NCBI GenBank assembly: GCA_965194655.1 | Contig: OZ239148.1 | Coordinates: 1,798,001-1,862,000 of the forward strand | DNA: 64,000 nucleotides | Reading direction: 5' to 3' | DNA from: Hahnella lacustris | GTDB lineage: Bacteria > Pseudomonadota > Gammaproteobacteria > Burkholderiales > Burkholderiaceae_A | In this document: piece by piece, positions 7,555 through 15,888 of the stretch | Numbering within the stretch: position 1 is the stretch's first letter | How the letters are laid out: each line of letters starts with the position of its first letter | Made by a program: the position numbers and the translations under genes | The notes under the pieces: generated by a model | What the model was told of the DNA's origin: nothing | The model's database searches: none | The model's input: only the letters and a program-made list of their open reading frames with translations

Positions 7555-8403
7555 ATGTCTTACGTAGCCGAAATCAGCCGTTCCAACCCAACGGCCTTCC
7601 TATTCTTGATCGACCAGTCAGGCTCCATGTGTGAGCCTGTAGGGGAGACCGAATACACCAAGGCGGAGTTTCTCTGCGATTCCCTCAACCGGGTCGTTAT
7701 GAACCTGATCGCTCGGAGCTCAAAATCGGAGGGCGTTCGCGACTACTTCCATGTCGGTGCCATCGGTTATGGTGGGCAGGGGGTCGGCAATGCCCTCTCT
7801 GGACCATTTGCTGGCCAGATCTTTCATCCCATTTCAGCCTTCGAGCGCGCGCCCATCGCAGTCGAGTCACGTCAGCGCAAGGTGGGCGATGGCGCTGGCG
7901 GTTTTGTGACTCAGACGGTGAAATTCCCCGTCTGGTTCAAGCCCCAATCCGATGGTGGAACCCCCATGCGCAAGGCGATTCGATCTGCCGCAGAGGCCTT
8001 GGTCGACTGGTGTGATCAGCACCCCAACTCATTCCCGCCCACCGTGTTACACATCACAGATGGGGAGCCCACAGACGGCGATCCAGAGCCAATGGCAGAC
8101 CATCTGCGCCAACTCGGGACGGATGACGGCGAGCTGTTGTTCTTCAATCTCCACGTTGACGGACGGTCGGGGCTTTCACTCAAGTTTCCCGCTCACGAAG
8201 ACAGCATCAAGGACCCCTATGCTCAGGTCCTATTCCGCATGTCTTCGGAGCTTCCACCGAGCATTGCGATGGCGGCACAAGAGCGCGGCTACCCCGTGTC
8301 CGCCGGTTCACGCGGTTTCTTCTTTAACGTGGAACCAGTGGAGATGGTCGAGTTCTTCGATATTGGCACCCGCGCGTCTTCCCAATCCATGCTTCTTCGA
8401 TAA
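7555..8403 (+). CDS. VWA-domain protein (TerY/YegL type)
   Basis: A 282-residue soluble protein made almost entirely of a von Willebrand factor A domain. The metal-ion-dependent adhesion site looks complete: DQSGS (Asp20, Ser22, Ser24), Thr136 in DGGTPM and Asp169 in HITDGEPTDGD. It should bind a divalent metal and contact a partner protein. No signal peptide or membrane segment is seen. With the next two genes (PP2C phosphatase, kinase fold) it forms the set known as the TerY-P triad, also seen as yegL-yegK-yegI in E. coli; TerY-P triads have been reported to give phage resistance. Here it leads a six-gene run. GGAGG stands four bases before the ATG. The exact role of the VWA protein is not known. 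Confidence 0.88.
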   Translation: MSYVAEISRSNPTAFLFLIDQSGSMCEPVGETEYTKAEFLCDSLNRVVMNLIARSSKSEGVRDYFHVGAIGYGGQGVGNALSGPFAGQIFHPISAFERAPIAVESRQRKVGDGAGGFVTQTVKFPVWFKPQSDGGTPMRKAIRSAAEALVDWCDQHPNSFPPTVLHITDGEPTDGDPEPMADHLRQLGTDDGELLFFNLHVDGRSGLSLKFPAHEDSIKDPYAQVLFRMSSELPPSIAMAAQERGYPVSAGSRGFFFNVEPVEMVEFFDIGTRASSQSMLLR

Positions 8404-8420
8404 CAAAGCCAGAGCGCTGA

Positions 8421-9179
8421 ATGCGGGTCCTTCGGGCCATCTCCTGTCCAAAGGAGCCTGACTACCCTAAAGCCAACGAAGATGTGTACTTGGCGAGCGC
8501 TGATGGCCGCGCGATCGCAATCAGCGACGGCGCCAGTGAGTCATTTGATTCGCAGACTTGGGGTAGGCTCCTCTGCGAGGCCTATCTAGAATGGACTGAG
8601 TCCGAGCCCACTCAGATTCAAGATGACGATGTTCGTGCCATCCTTGGTCGGGCGCGGGCGCGATTCGAAGAATCACTCGGTGAACGGACCCTGAGTTGGT
8701 CACAGCAGGCGGCCAATGATCGCGGAAACTTCGCCACTTTGCTGGGGATGCGAGAGCTTCAGAGTACGGTTGAAATCTTGGCCATTGGAGACAGCATTGC
8801 CATCTGGCAGAGCCAATCAGGCATGCCAAGAAGCTACCCCATTCAGGATCCGGCCGAGTTTGCTCACAATCCAGTGCTGCTCTCCAGCGACCCCCGCGGA
8901 GACGACACCGTCTTCAACCAAGAACGCAAGCGATGGGGATGGATCTGCATACCCAAGCAAGACATGGACGGAGGCTATCTCGTCCTCCTCACAGACGCCA
9001 TTGGTCACTTCGCACTCACCAAAGCCAATCAAGAAGGGCTGGGCTCGGTTCTTCCAATATTGGCTCAAACCCCTGATCACTTCCGGTTTTGGCTGAGTCA
9101 ACAGCGCTTTTCAAGGACCATACGCAAAGACGACACCACTTTCGCCCTGCTTTGCCTCCATGCGACTGCCCAATCTTGA
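8421..9179 (+). CDS. PP2C-family protein phosphatase (YegK type)
   Basis: A 252-residue cytosolic phosphatase of the PP2C fold. The metal-binding and catalytic motifs are all visible: NED (19-21), ISDGASES (Asp36), RGNFATLLG (102-109), AIGDS (Asp124), LLTDA (Asp192) and KDDTT (Asp237, Asp238). It should remove phosphate from Ser/Thr residues, most likely those added by the kinase-fold protein encoded next. It starts 17 bases after the VWA gene, and its end overlaps the kinase gene by 20 bases, which suggests translational coupling. No membrane or regulatory domain is attached. It is the second member of the VWA-PP2C-kinase triad. Confidence 0.9.
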   Translation: MRVLRAISCPKEPDYPKANEDVYLASADGRAIAISDGASESFDSQTWGRLLCEAYLEWTESEPTQIQDDDVRAILGRARARFEESLGERTLSWSQQAANDRGNFATLLGMRELQSTVEILAIGDSIAIWQSQSGMPRSYPIQDPAEFAHNPVLLSSDPRGDDTVFNQERKRWGWICIPKQDMDGGYLVLLTDAIGHFALTKANQEGLGSVLPILAQTPDHFRFWLSQQRFSRTIRKDDTTFALLCLHATAQS

Positions 9180-10887
9180 ACAATATCTGCAGGCTTTCCA
9201 GCAGCCCCTAGGCCAGATCTTCGACGATGAAGAACTGCGTAAAGGAGAGGTCGAATGCAATGCCCTGGGCATGCCTCGAACCAGGTCAGGCGCTTTTGCC
9301 CTGGTCTTCAAAGTTGAATCAGGATCTCGTTCATTCGCCGTGCGGTGCTTCACCCGAATTGCCCGCGAGTCTGAACATCGGTATCGCGCCATCTCCCAGA
9401 TGCTTCAGACCAGCCCGCACGCCGCGGTGCTCAAGCCCTTCTTCCTGCCGTTTGTCTATTACGCCCAAGGTCTTCGGATACAGGGCGACCGAGTACCCTT
9501 CCTCAAAATGGGGTGGTCCTCTGACCCGACGCTTGGGGAGTTTATGGCCTCCCATCACGGATCGAAGCGCCACCTCGAGGCGGTTCGATCATCACTCGAT
9601 CACCTCTCAAGAGCCCTTCACTTGGCCGGGGTCGCACACGGTGATGTTCAGCCCGGCAACATCCTGGTTCGTGATGAGGGCCGATCCATACAGCTGATCG
9701 ACTACGACGGAATGTTTGTCCCCTCTTTGCAAGGTCTGACGGCCTCTGAATTGGGCCACATCAACTTCCAACACCCGAAGCGCCAAGAGCACCACTTTCA
9801 GGGGCAGCTCGATCGCTTCTCCTTCATCACCTTGGACCTCGCGCTTGCCCTTTTGATTCAAGACCCAGGTCTCTGGGATCGGACGTTGAGCGACGAAGAG
9901 GGGTTTGTTTTTCGCGCAAATGACTACGCCAAGCCCGAGCACTCTCAGACCTTTCACTCCGCCTCTCAAGTGCGCGGTCTGGAGGATCACGTTCAGCGGT
10001 TTGCGCAGCTCTGTGGAGGGTCCTTCGAGGACACCCCGCTTCCATGGATGTTCTCTGACCCTTCTCTCGCTTTGCCGGTCTCTCAAGCAGTCTTGCCGGC
10101 AGAGGGCCGCGGCACGGCTGCACAAGTCGCTCCGCTGCCTCCTCCCGTCCCTACCGCGCGGGTGGAGTTTAAGCCCAAGCCGAAGCAAACCCGGGCAGAT
10201 CTGAGCCAGGCCAGAGCGGTAGAAGAGATTTACGTCGGTTCATACCCAGTGGTGCCCGCCTCACAGTTTGTGCGAGTAGGGCATTTTGTTGGCCAACGCA
10301 TTGAACTGATTGGGAAGGTCGTCGACGTTCGAAGCGGGAAAACCAGCTTTGGCAGCAGTCCCGTGCTGCGCCCGTACATTTACCTAGACTTTCTTCCCAT
10401 CGCACAAGGCAAGGTGGTGCGCGTCAAAGTGCTGCCCGAGGTCATCGAGAGCCACTGGGGTGACCGGAAATTGCTGCCTCACGATGGTTGGGTGGGCCGA
10501 TGGGTCACCGTGAGCGATGTGGTTCAGCCCGTGCGCTATATCAACCATCCTGCCTTCGCATCTGGCGTGGGCGAGGCTTCACTCCATGTCGATCACCTCT
10601 CCCAAATTCGCGAGATTCCTGAGGCGGAGGCCCGCTTCAGACTCGCAGGCCAGAACAAACTGGTGAGAGCCCGCGTCCAGACCCGAGCCTCCACCCAAGC
10701 CCTTCCCGTTCCAACCCACTCAATGCCCGCGCCTGTGGTGCCAGCCGCTCCCTCGGTGGCGCAAACTTCTCTAGCAAAGCCCCAGTCCCCAGACCCCGAT
10801 GGGGTGGTGAGGCCAGCCATGCGTTCCTCAGTCGACTCAAGTGCCCGGAACCGTGCGATCCTAGAGAAGATGCGTTCATCAAAATAG
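9160..10887 (+). CDS. Kinase-fold protein with C-terminal OB-like domain (YegI/TerY-P type)
   Basis: A 575-residue protein. Residues 40-300 have the protein-kinase fold. A loose glycine loop (SGAFALVFKV) is followed by AVRCF, where Arg62 stands at the usual ATP-binding Lys. The catalytic loop is HGDVQPGN (Asp162, Asn167) and the metal site is DYD (Asp181) in place of DFG. The two Asp and the Asn needed for chemistry are present, so it may be active despite the Lys-to-Arg change, which may be normal for this subfamily. Residues 320-360 are a Pro/Ala-rich linker. About 366-470 look like an OB-fold (VGQRIELIGKVVDVRSG, VRVKVLPEVIESHW, GRWVTVSDVV), which could bind nucleic acid or a small ligand. 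The tail is another low-complexity linker. Three bases separate it from the ZorA-like gene. Confidence 0.82.
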   Translation: MRLPNLEQYLQAFQQPLGQIFDDEELRKGEVECNALGMPRTRSGAFALVFKVESGSRSFAVRCFTRIARESEHRYRAISQMLQTSPHAAVLKPFFLPFVYYAQGLRIQGDRVPFLKMGWSSDPTLGEFMASHHGSKRHLEAVRSSLDHLSRALHLAGVAHGDVQPGNILVRDEGRSIQLIDYDGMFVPSLQGLTASELGHINFQHPKRQEHHFQGQLDRFSFITLDLALALLIQDPGLWDRTLSDEEGFVFRANDYAKPEHSQTFHSASQVRGLEDHVQRFAQLCGGSFEDTPLPWMFSDPSLALPVSQAVLPAEGRGTAAQVAPLPPPVPTARVEFKPKPKQTRADLSQARAVEEIYVGSYPVVPASQFVRVGHFVGQRIELIGKVVDVRSGKTSFGSSPVLRPYIYLDFLPIAQGKVVRVKVLPEVIESHWGDRKLLPHDGWVGRWVTVSDVVQPVRYINHPAFASGVGEASLHVDHLSQIREIPEAEARFRLAGQNKLVRARVQTRASTQALPVPTHSMPAPVVPAAPSVAQTSLAKPQSPDPDGVVRPAMRSSVDSSARNRAILEKMRSSK

Positions 10888-10890
10888 GTT

Positions 10891-12159
10891 ATGGACTTCA
10901 CCACCGTTCTCGAGATTGGTTTTATCGCGGCCATTGCTGCCGTAACGCTTTACTTTCACCTGCGTTTCGACCGTTTCAGTGTGAGCCATGGGCCCGAGGT
11001 GCTGACCACCATGGGAATCCTCGGCTGCTTCACCGGCATCACCATCGCCCTCTTCAGTTTTGACCCCAACAACATTCAACAAAGCGTTCCAAGTCTGTTG
11101 GGTGGCATTCGGACCGCCTTCTGGGCCTCCTTGGCGGGTGTGCTGGGGGCACTCACGCTGCGATTTGCCCAGCGCTTTCGACCACTTTCGGAAGCAAACG
11201 AGTCCGAGAAGAGCGAGGCAGAGGTCATCGATGTCGTGCGCGCGATCGATCGAATGGATCGGCGTCAGGCCGAAGATCAGAATCGTCTCCTCGTGGCGTT
11301 TCAAGACTTTTCCCAGCACATGGTGGAGAACAACCAGAAGGCGGTGGTTGAGGCGCTCAAAGAGGTAGTGCGTGACTTCAACCAGCAGCTCACCGAGCAG
11401 TTCGGAGAGAACTTCAAGCAGTTGAATTCGGCTGTAGAGAATCTCGTGACTTGGCAACAACAATACCGGGAGACGCTAGAGCAGCTCCAGGCCGAGCAAC
11501 AAAAGTCTCAGCTCGCGTTGGCTCAAGCGGGTGAATCGCTGGCCAACATGGCGCAGAGCGCGGGGCATTTTGCCCAGACTGCTCACGCCCTCGAGTCAGA
11601 GATCGCTCAGCTGACCCAGACGCGCGAGCGATTGTTTGCTCAGGAAGAAGCACTCGCTCGTCTTCTAGAGACCTTAAGGGAAGTCACACCGACCTTTGCT
11701 GCCAAGGCGGATGACATGCTTTCGGAGATCTCTTCGGGTATGACCAAGGTCACCCGAGAAATTGCAGACCGCATGCTGGAGAGCCATCGTGAAATGAGGC
11801 AGTTGGTCTCCGGCACCGCCCAGTCCACTGAACAACAACTGGCTCGCGTTCAATCCGCGATGACTCGCGCTGCGGACTCGCTCGCTCAGTCTCTCGAAAC
11901 TGCCCAACTCCAAGCCCACCGACAAATGCTTGATCAGCTCTCAGAGCATCAGACCCTCTTCAAGCAAGAACTCCAAGCGCAGAGCCAGATCGTGAAGCAG
12001 TCCGTTTTGGCGCTCGATATCGCCCTTCAGAAGGAGCTAGAGAGCGCACTGCAGTCGCTCGCGGGGCAATTAGCGGCGTTGTCGAATCGGTTCGTTGAGG
12101 ATTACACCCCTCTCACCCAACGCCTGCGTGAGCTCGTTGACGTGAGCAAGCGCATCTGA
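10891..12159 (+). CDS. MotA/TolQ/ExbB-like channel protein with coiled-coil tail (ZorA-like)
   Basis: A 422-residue inner-membrane protein. Three membrane segments are predicted at about 4-22, 38-56 and 72-92. The second and third carry the proton-channel family signature (MGILGCFTGITIAL; then LLGGIRTAFWASLAGVLGAL). The remaining 325 or so residues are almost pure coiled coil, rich in Gln, Glu and Ala, and should project into the cytoplasm. This is the layout of ZorA, the stator-like subunit of Zorya anti-phage systems, although the tail is shorter than in E. coli ZorA. It is not TolQ: a separate tolQ lies at 53047. Its partner is encoded 13 bases downstream. It probably uses ion flow to drive a conformational signal; coupling to the kinase/phosphatase triad is inference. 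Confidence 0.82.
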   Translation: MDFTTVLEIGFIAAIAAVTLYFHLRFDRFSVSHGPEVLTTMGILGCFTGITIALFSFDPNNIQQSVPSLLGGIRTAFWASLAGVLGALTLRFAQRFRPLSEANESEKSEAEVIDVVRAIDRMDRRQAEDQNRLLVAFQDFSQHMVENNQKAVVEALKEVVRDFNQQLTEQFGENFKQLNSAVENLVTWQQQYRETLEQLQAEQQKSQLALAQAGESLANMAQSAGHFAQTAHALESEIAQLTQTRERLFAQEEALARLLETLREVTPTFAAKADDMLSEISSGMTKVTREIADRMLESHREMRQLVSGTAQSTEQQLARVQSAMTRAADSLAQSLETAQLQAHRQMLDQLSEHQTLFKQELQAQSQIVKQSVLALDIALQKELESALQSLAGQLAALSNRFVEDYTPLTQRLRELVDVSKRI

Positions 12160-12172
12160 CCCAGCCAGACCG

Positions 12173-12868
12173 ATGCGTACTTCTCGCAGCGTCGAATCCG
12201 GCAACAGCCACTGGATCCCCCTGAGCGATCTCATGATGGGTCTCATGATGGTCTTTATGCTCCTTGCTGCGCTCTACATGCTGCGAGTCGAACAGACCAC
12301 CACCTTGGTGGTTCGCGAATATGAAATCACCAAAAGTGATCTGCAACGGGCCCTGCAGGCAGAGTTTGCCGAGAACTTCAAAGAATGGGATGCCGAACTG
12401 CTCGGTGATATGACGATTCGGTTCAGAAACCCGGATGTGCTCTTTGCAACCGGATCTGACAAGCTTCGTCCAGCATTCCAGAATATTCTGGACGCATTTA
12501 TTCCCCGCTATCTGGCCATCCTGACTCAAGAGCCCTATCGAGGAGCCATCAAAGAAATTCGGATCGAGGGGCACACATCTCAGTTCTGGACTTCGGCGAC
12601 TTCTCCCATGGACGCCTACTTGCGCAATATGGAGCTCTCTCAGGCGAGGACCCGCTCCACACTCGAGTATCTCCTTCGCAGCCCAAAGACCCAAACCCAC
12701 CTCGACTGGGTGCGAGAGCGGGTCACCGCAAATGGACTGTCATCATCTAAGCCCATCTTGGTCTCCGGACAGGTCGACGATCAGGCCTCTCAGAGAGTCG
12801 AATTCCGAATCGTCACCAATGCAGACGAGCGGCTTGCCGAGATGGCTCGGTCCATCGCAGCGCAGTGA
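12173..12868 (+). CDS. OmpA/MotB-like peptidoglycan-binding protein (ZorB-like)
   Basis: A 231-residue protein with a short cytoplasmic N-terminus and one membrane helix (about residues 15-37, WIPLSDLMMGLMMVF). The helix carries Asp19, the position of the proton-carrying Asp in MotB/ExbD/TolR/ZorB. The periplasmic part ends in an OmpA-like domain. Supporting motifs are IEGHTS, a YLRNMELSQARTRS helix resembling the peptidoglycan-binding NxxLSxxRA motif, and QRVEFRI. It should pair with the upstream ZorA-like protein to form an ion-driven complex anchored to the cell wall. The next gene starts seven bases later. In Zorya systems effector genes follow zorB; here a 95-residue unknown protein and pepN follow. 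Confidence 0.85.
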   Translation: MRTSRSVESGNSHWIPLSDLMMGLMMVFMLLAALYMLRVEQTTTLVVREYEITKSDLQRALQAEFAENFKEWDAELLGDMTIRFRNPDVLFATGSDKLRPAFQNILDAFIPRYLAILTQEPYRGAIKEIRIEGHTSQFWTSATSPMDAYLRNMELSQARTRSTLEYLLRSPKTQTHLDWVRERVTANGLSSSKPILVSGQVDDQASQRVEFRIVTNADERLAEMARSIAAQ

Positions 12869-12875
12869 CGGATGT

Positions 12876-13163
12876 ATGAAGCTTCCTGACTTTAACCAAC
12901 ACGCAATCCTCAATCAGCTTCGCGGAGAGATGAATGCACAAATGGTGACCGTTCCCTCTCGCGCGTCCTCACGCCTCTTAAACCCGGAGACCTTTATGGC
13001 ACTCGGAATGCCTCCCCCCAAGGCGCTGAGCCCCACCCTTGGATCAAAGGCTCCAGACGGACTCGGTACGCGGGTCGCTCCAGTCGCTGAGCCCTCGCAC
13101 TATGCTCGAAACGCCGGCAGTCGGATCCTCACCCCTATTCCAGAAGAAAAGTCCACATCATGA
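12876..13163 (+). CDS. Small protein of unknown function, last gene of the triad/ZorAB-like run
   Basis: A 95-residue protein that I do not recognise. It is soluble, with no signal peptide or membrane helix. It has a short amphipathic N-terminus (residues 1-22, MKLPDFNQHAILNQLRGEM) followed by a Pro/Ser/Ala-rich, probably disordered body (PPPKALSPTLGSKAP) and an acidic end. It starts seven bases after the zorB-like gene and overlaps pepN by four bases (ATGA), so a ribosome reaching its end can pass directly to pepN. An alternative ATG four bases upstream is in another frame and soon stops. The tight spacing supports a real gene; the function is open. It could be an adaptor or a substrate of the neighbouring kinase. 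Confidence 0.7.
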   Translation: MKLPDFNQHAILNQLRGEMNAQMVTVPSRASSRLLNPETFMALGMPPPKALSPTLGSKAPDGLGTRVAPVAEPSHYARNAGSRILTPIPEEKSTS

Positions 13164-15871
13164 AAGACGCGCTCAGCCCAATCGTTCTCACCCGACGTGA
13201 GGACTATCTTCCCCCAACGCACTGTATTGATTGGGTCAACCTCGATTTTGATCTTGACCTTGAGACCACGACTGTCACATGCGAGTTCGGGTTTCGACCC
13301 CATCCAGCCCGTGGATCGGGCCTTCCACTGAGGCTCGAGGGCGACGAATTGGAGTTTGTTGCCGCATGGCTGGACGATGAGCCATTAGAGGAGTCCGCCT
13401 ATTCGGTCAGCGTGAATCACTTCGAGTTGCATCATGCGAACCACGGGCGGCTCCGCATCCAATCGCGTATTCACCCGAGCCGTAACACCCAGCTCATGGG
13501 TCTCTACGCCAGCGGGAGTGGCTTGTATACCCAGTGTGAATCGGAAGGTTTCCGCAGAATCGCCTATTTTCTAGATCGGCCCGATGTTCTGGCGATCTAC
13601 ACCGTGACGCTCAAAGCCCCGGCCCAGCAGTTCCCGGTCCTGCTCTCCAACGGCAATCTCATGGAAGAAACCCTAGAGCACGGCGTTCGAACAGCGGTGT
13701 GGCACGATCCCTTTCCAAAACCCTCCTACCTCTTCGCGCTGGTCGCGGCTGACCTCACCCACATTGAAAAAACGATTCGAACGAGCAGTGGTGAGTCCAA
13801 GCTTCTCCAGGTCTACACGAAGCCGAATGACATTCAGAAAGCGCAACATGCGCTCGAATCGATCGAGCGCGCCGTCATCTGGGATGAGGTTCGCTTCGGT
13901 CTTCCCCTCGATCTAGAGCGTTTCATGATCGTCGCCGTCCCGGACTTCAACTCTGGCGCCATGGAGAACAAGGGGCTCAATCTCTTCAATACGCGGTTTG
14001 TGCTTGCCGATGCGGATACCGCAACGGATCGAGATTACGAGCTGATCGAAGCCGTGATTGGCCACGAGTATTTTCACAACTGGACAGGCAATCGCATCAC
14101 CTGTCGAGACTGGTTCCAGCTCACCCTCAAAGAGGGATTAACCGTCTTTCGCGATCAAGAGTTCACGGCTGACATGCTCTCTCAAGGTCTTTCTGAGGAG
14201 CAGGCCATCAGTGCTCGTGCAGTCAAACGCATTGACGACGTGCGCACACTCCGTGCCCTCCAGTTCCCGGAGGATGCAGGACCCATGGCGCATCCCATTC
14301 GCCCAGCCGCCTATCAAGAGATTCGAAATTTCTACACGGCCACCATTTACGAAAAGGGGGCGGAGGTGATTCGGCAGCTTCAGACGCTGTTTGGGGTCGA
14401 TGGCTTTCGAAAGGGCATGGACCTCTATTTCCAGCGTCACGACGGTCAGGCTGCAAGCTGTGAAGACTTCGTCTCTTCCAACCTCGACGCAAATGGCCGA
14501 TCGGACTGGTTCCAACCCTTCTTGCGCTGGTACTCCACGCTCGGTACACCCCGATTGACCGTCTCAAGCACCTGGGATGCTCAAGCGGCCGAGCTTGAAA
14601 TCACGATGAGTCAGATTCTAGATCCACGAAATCGAGATCAGACAGAGCCGCTCATGATTCCAGTGGGGTTCGGGCTGATCGGTCGAGACGGCCAGCCTTG
14701 GAGCGATGCGAGCCTCCCCAACACACTTTTGCTCACAGAGTCGAGCTCAACTCACCGCTTTCATCTGCCCGCCTATCAGGGGCAGCCTGCTCCAGTCTGC
14801 TCCTTGCTGCGCGGGTTCTCCTCACCAGTCCATCTTGAGTCCAATCAGCGTGTGGAGGACCTTCAATGTCTGGCACGCTTTGATACCGACCCCTTCAATC
14901 GATGGGAGTCGTGTCAACGGCTCATTCTGGAGGCGCTTCTTCCGCAAGCCTCTCACATCGGGTCCGACGTCCAGCGCACACAGGCAGTCGAAGCACTTGA
15001 AGCCGTCTGGAGCGATACGCACGCCAGCCATGCCTTCAAGGCTGCCGTATTGAGTCTGCCCTCGGAGAATGTCGTCGCTGAGGCCTGGGCTGCTCGAGCG
15101 CATTCCATCGAACCGCTGCGTATCCATCAGGCCCTTGAGCGCATGCAGGCCTCCATTGGAGAGTCCTTGCGTGAAGCCTTCGAATCACTCGATCGCACCC
15201 TCGACGTGCCTTCTCCGATTTATCAACCTGATCCCGCCTCGACGGCCCTGCGCTCCGTTCAGCACCTTGCCCAGGCAGCGCTTACCCAGATTCTTCCTGA
15301 CGAAGAGAGGGCCGAGCAGCTCCTCAAACGGTTCAGGCAGGCCAACAACATCACCAGCCGTATGGCACTTCTTGGGCTTCTGGTTCGAATGGGAGGAGCC
15401 GCCGCCTCCCTTGCCCTGGCTGAGTTCGCCGAGCGATTCGCAAACAACGCATTGGCCATGGATAAGTGGTTTGCGGTCCAGGTCTACTCCGTACGGTTCC
15501 AGGATCCGGCTGGGCTCGAGGTATTGGAGCGCGTCAGAAACCTGCTCGGAGATCCCCGATACGACATCGGTAATCCGAATCGTGTCCTCTCAGTATTGGG
15601 GGTGTTCTTCAAGCAATGTCCAGTGGGCTTCCATCGACAAGACGGCTTGGGCTATGGGCTATGGGCGGAGACACTTGCAGAGCTCGATGCGCGCAACAGC
15701 TCACTCGCTGCTCGGCTTGCTCGGTCATTGGATCGCTGGAAGGCTTATGAGCCTAGTCTTCAAGTGCAGATGCAGGAGGCGATTGAACGCCTGCAGGCAC
15801 AGCCAAACCTCTCAAAGGACCTCTCAGAAGTCTGTGGCCGCCTGCTTGAGGTCAGCCCAGAATCGAACTAG
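13160..15871 (+). CDS. pepN: Aminopeptidase N (M1 family)
   Basis: A 903-residue cytosolic zinc aminopeptidase, the usual length for bacterial PepN. The exopeptidase motif GAMEN is followed by HEYFHNWTGNRITCRDWFQL, which contains HEYFH with the downstream Glu in KEGLTVFRDQEF; these bind the catalytic zinc. The N-terminal beta domain, catalytic domain, Ig-like domain and helical C-terminal domain are all present in order. It removes N-terminal residues from peptides during protein turnover. It overlaps the 95-residue unknown gene by four bases, which ties a housekeeping peptidase to the unusual operon upstream. It is convergent with a parA-like gene 17 bases away, with no clear terminator between them. 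Confidence 0.96.
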   Translation: MKDALSPIVLTRREDYLPPTHCIDWVNLDFDLDLETTTVTCEFGFRPHPARGSGLPLRLEGDELEFVAAWLDDEPLEESAYSVSVNHFELHHANHGRLRIQSRIHPSRNTQLMGLYASGSGLYTQCESEGFRRIAYFLDRPDVLAIYTVTLKAPAQQFPVLLSNGNLMEETLEHGVRTAVWHDPFPKPSYLFALVAADLTHIEKTIRTSSGESKLLQVYTKPNDIQKAQHALESIERAVIWDEVRFGLPLDLERFMIVAVPDFNSGAMENKGLNLFNTRFVLADADTATDRDYELIEAVIGHEYFHNWTGNRITCRDWFQLTLKEGLTVFRDQEFTADMLSQGLSEEQAISARAVKRIDDVRTLRALQFPEDAGPMAHPIRPAAYQEIRNFYTATIYEKGAEVIRQLQTLFGVDGFRKGMDLYFQRHDGQAASCEDFVSSNLDANGRSDWFQPFLRWYSTLGTPRLTVSSTWDAQAAELEITMSQILDPRNRDQTEPLMIPVGFGLIGRDGQPWSDASLPNTLLLTESSSTHRFHLPAYQGQPAPVCSLLRGFSSPVHLESNQRVEDLQCLARFDTDPFNRWESCQRLILEALLPQASHIGSDVQRTQAVEALEAVWSDTHASHAFKAAVLSLPSENVVAEAWAARAHSIEPLRIHQALERMQASIGESLREAFESLDRTLDVPSPIYQPDPASTALRSVQHLAQAALTQILPDEERAEQLLKRFRQANNITSRMALLGLLVRMGGAAASLALAEFAERFANNALAMDKWFAVQVYSVRFQDPAGLEVLERVRNLLGDPRYDIGNPNRVLSVLGVFFKQCPVGFHRQDGLGYGLWAETLAELDARNSSLAARLARSLDRWKAYEPSLQVQMQEAIERLQAQPNLSKDLSEVCGRLLEVSPESN

Positions 15872-15888
15872 CGCTTTTTGCTGATGAC

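Noticed and set aside
7555..10887. Naming the triad a tellurite-resistance operon
   Set aside because: No terB, terC, terD or terE gene is nearby. The link of the VWA protein to Ter systems is by family only.
10891..12868. Calling the membrane pair flagellar MotAB or ExbBD
   Set aside because: The long coiled-coil cytoplasmic tail and the OmpA-like partner fit ZorAB better. A flagellar stator would have four helices, and ExbD lacks an OmpA domain.
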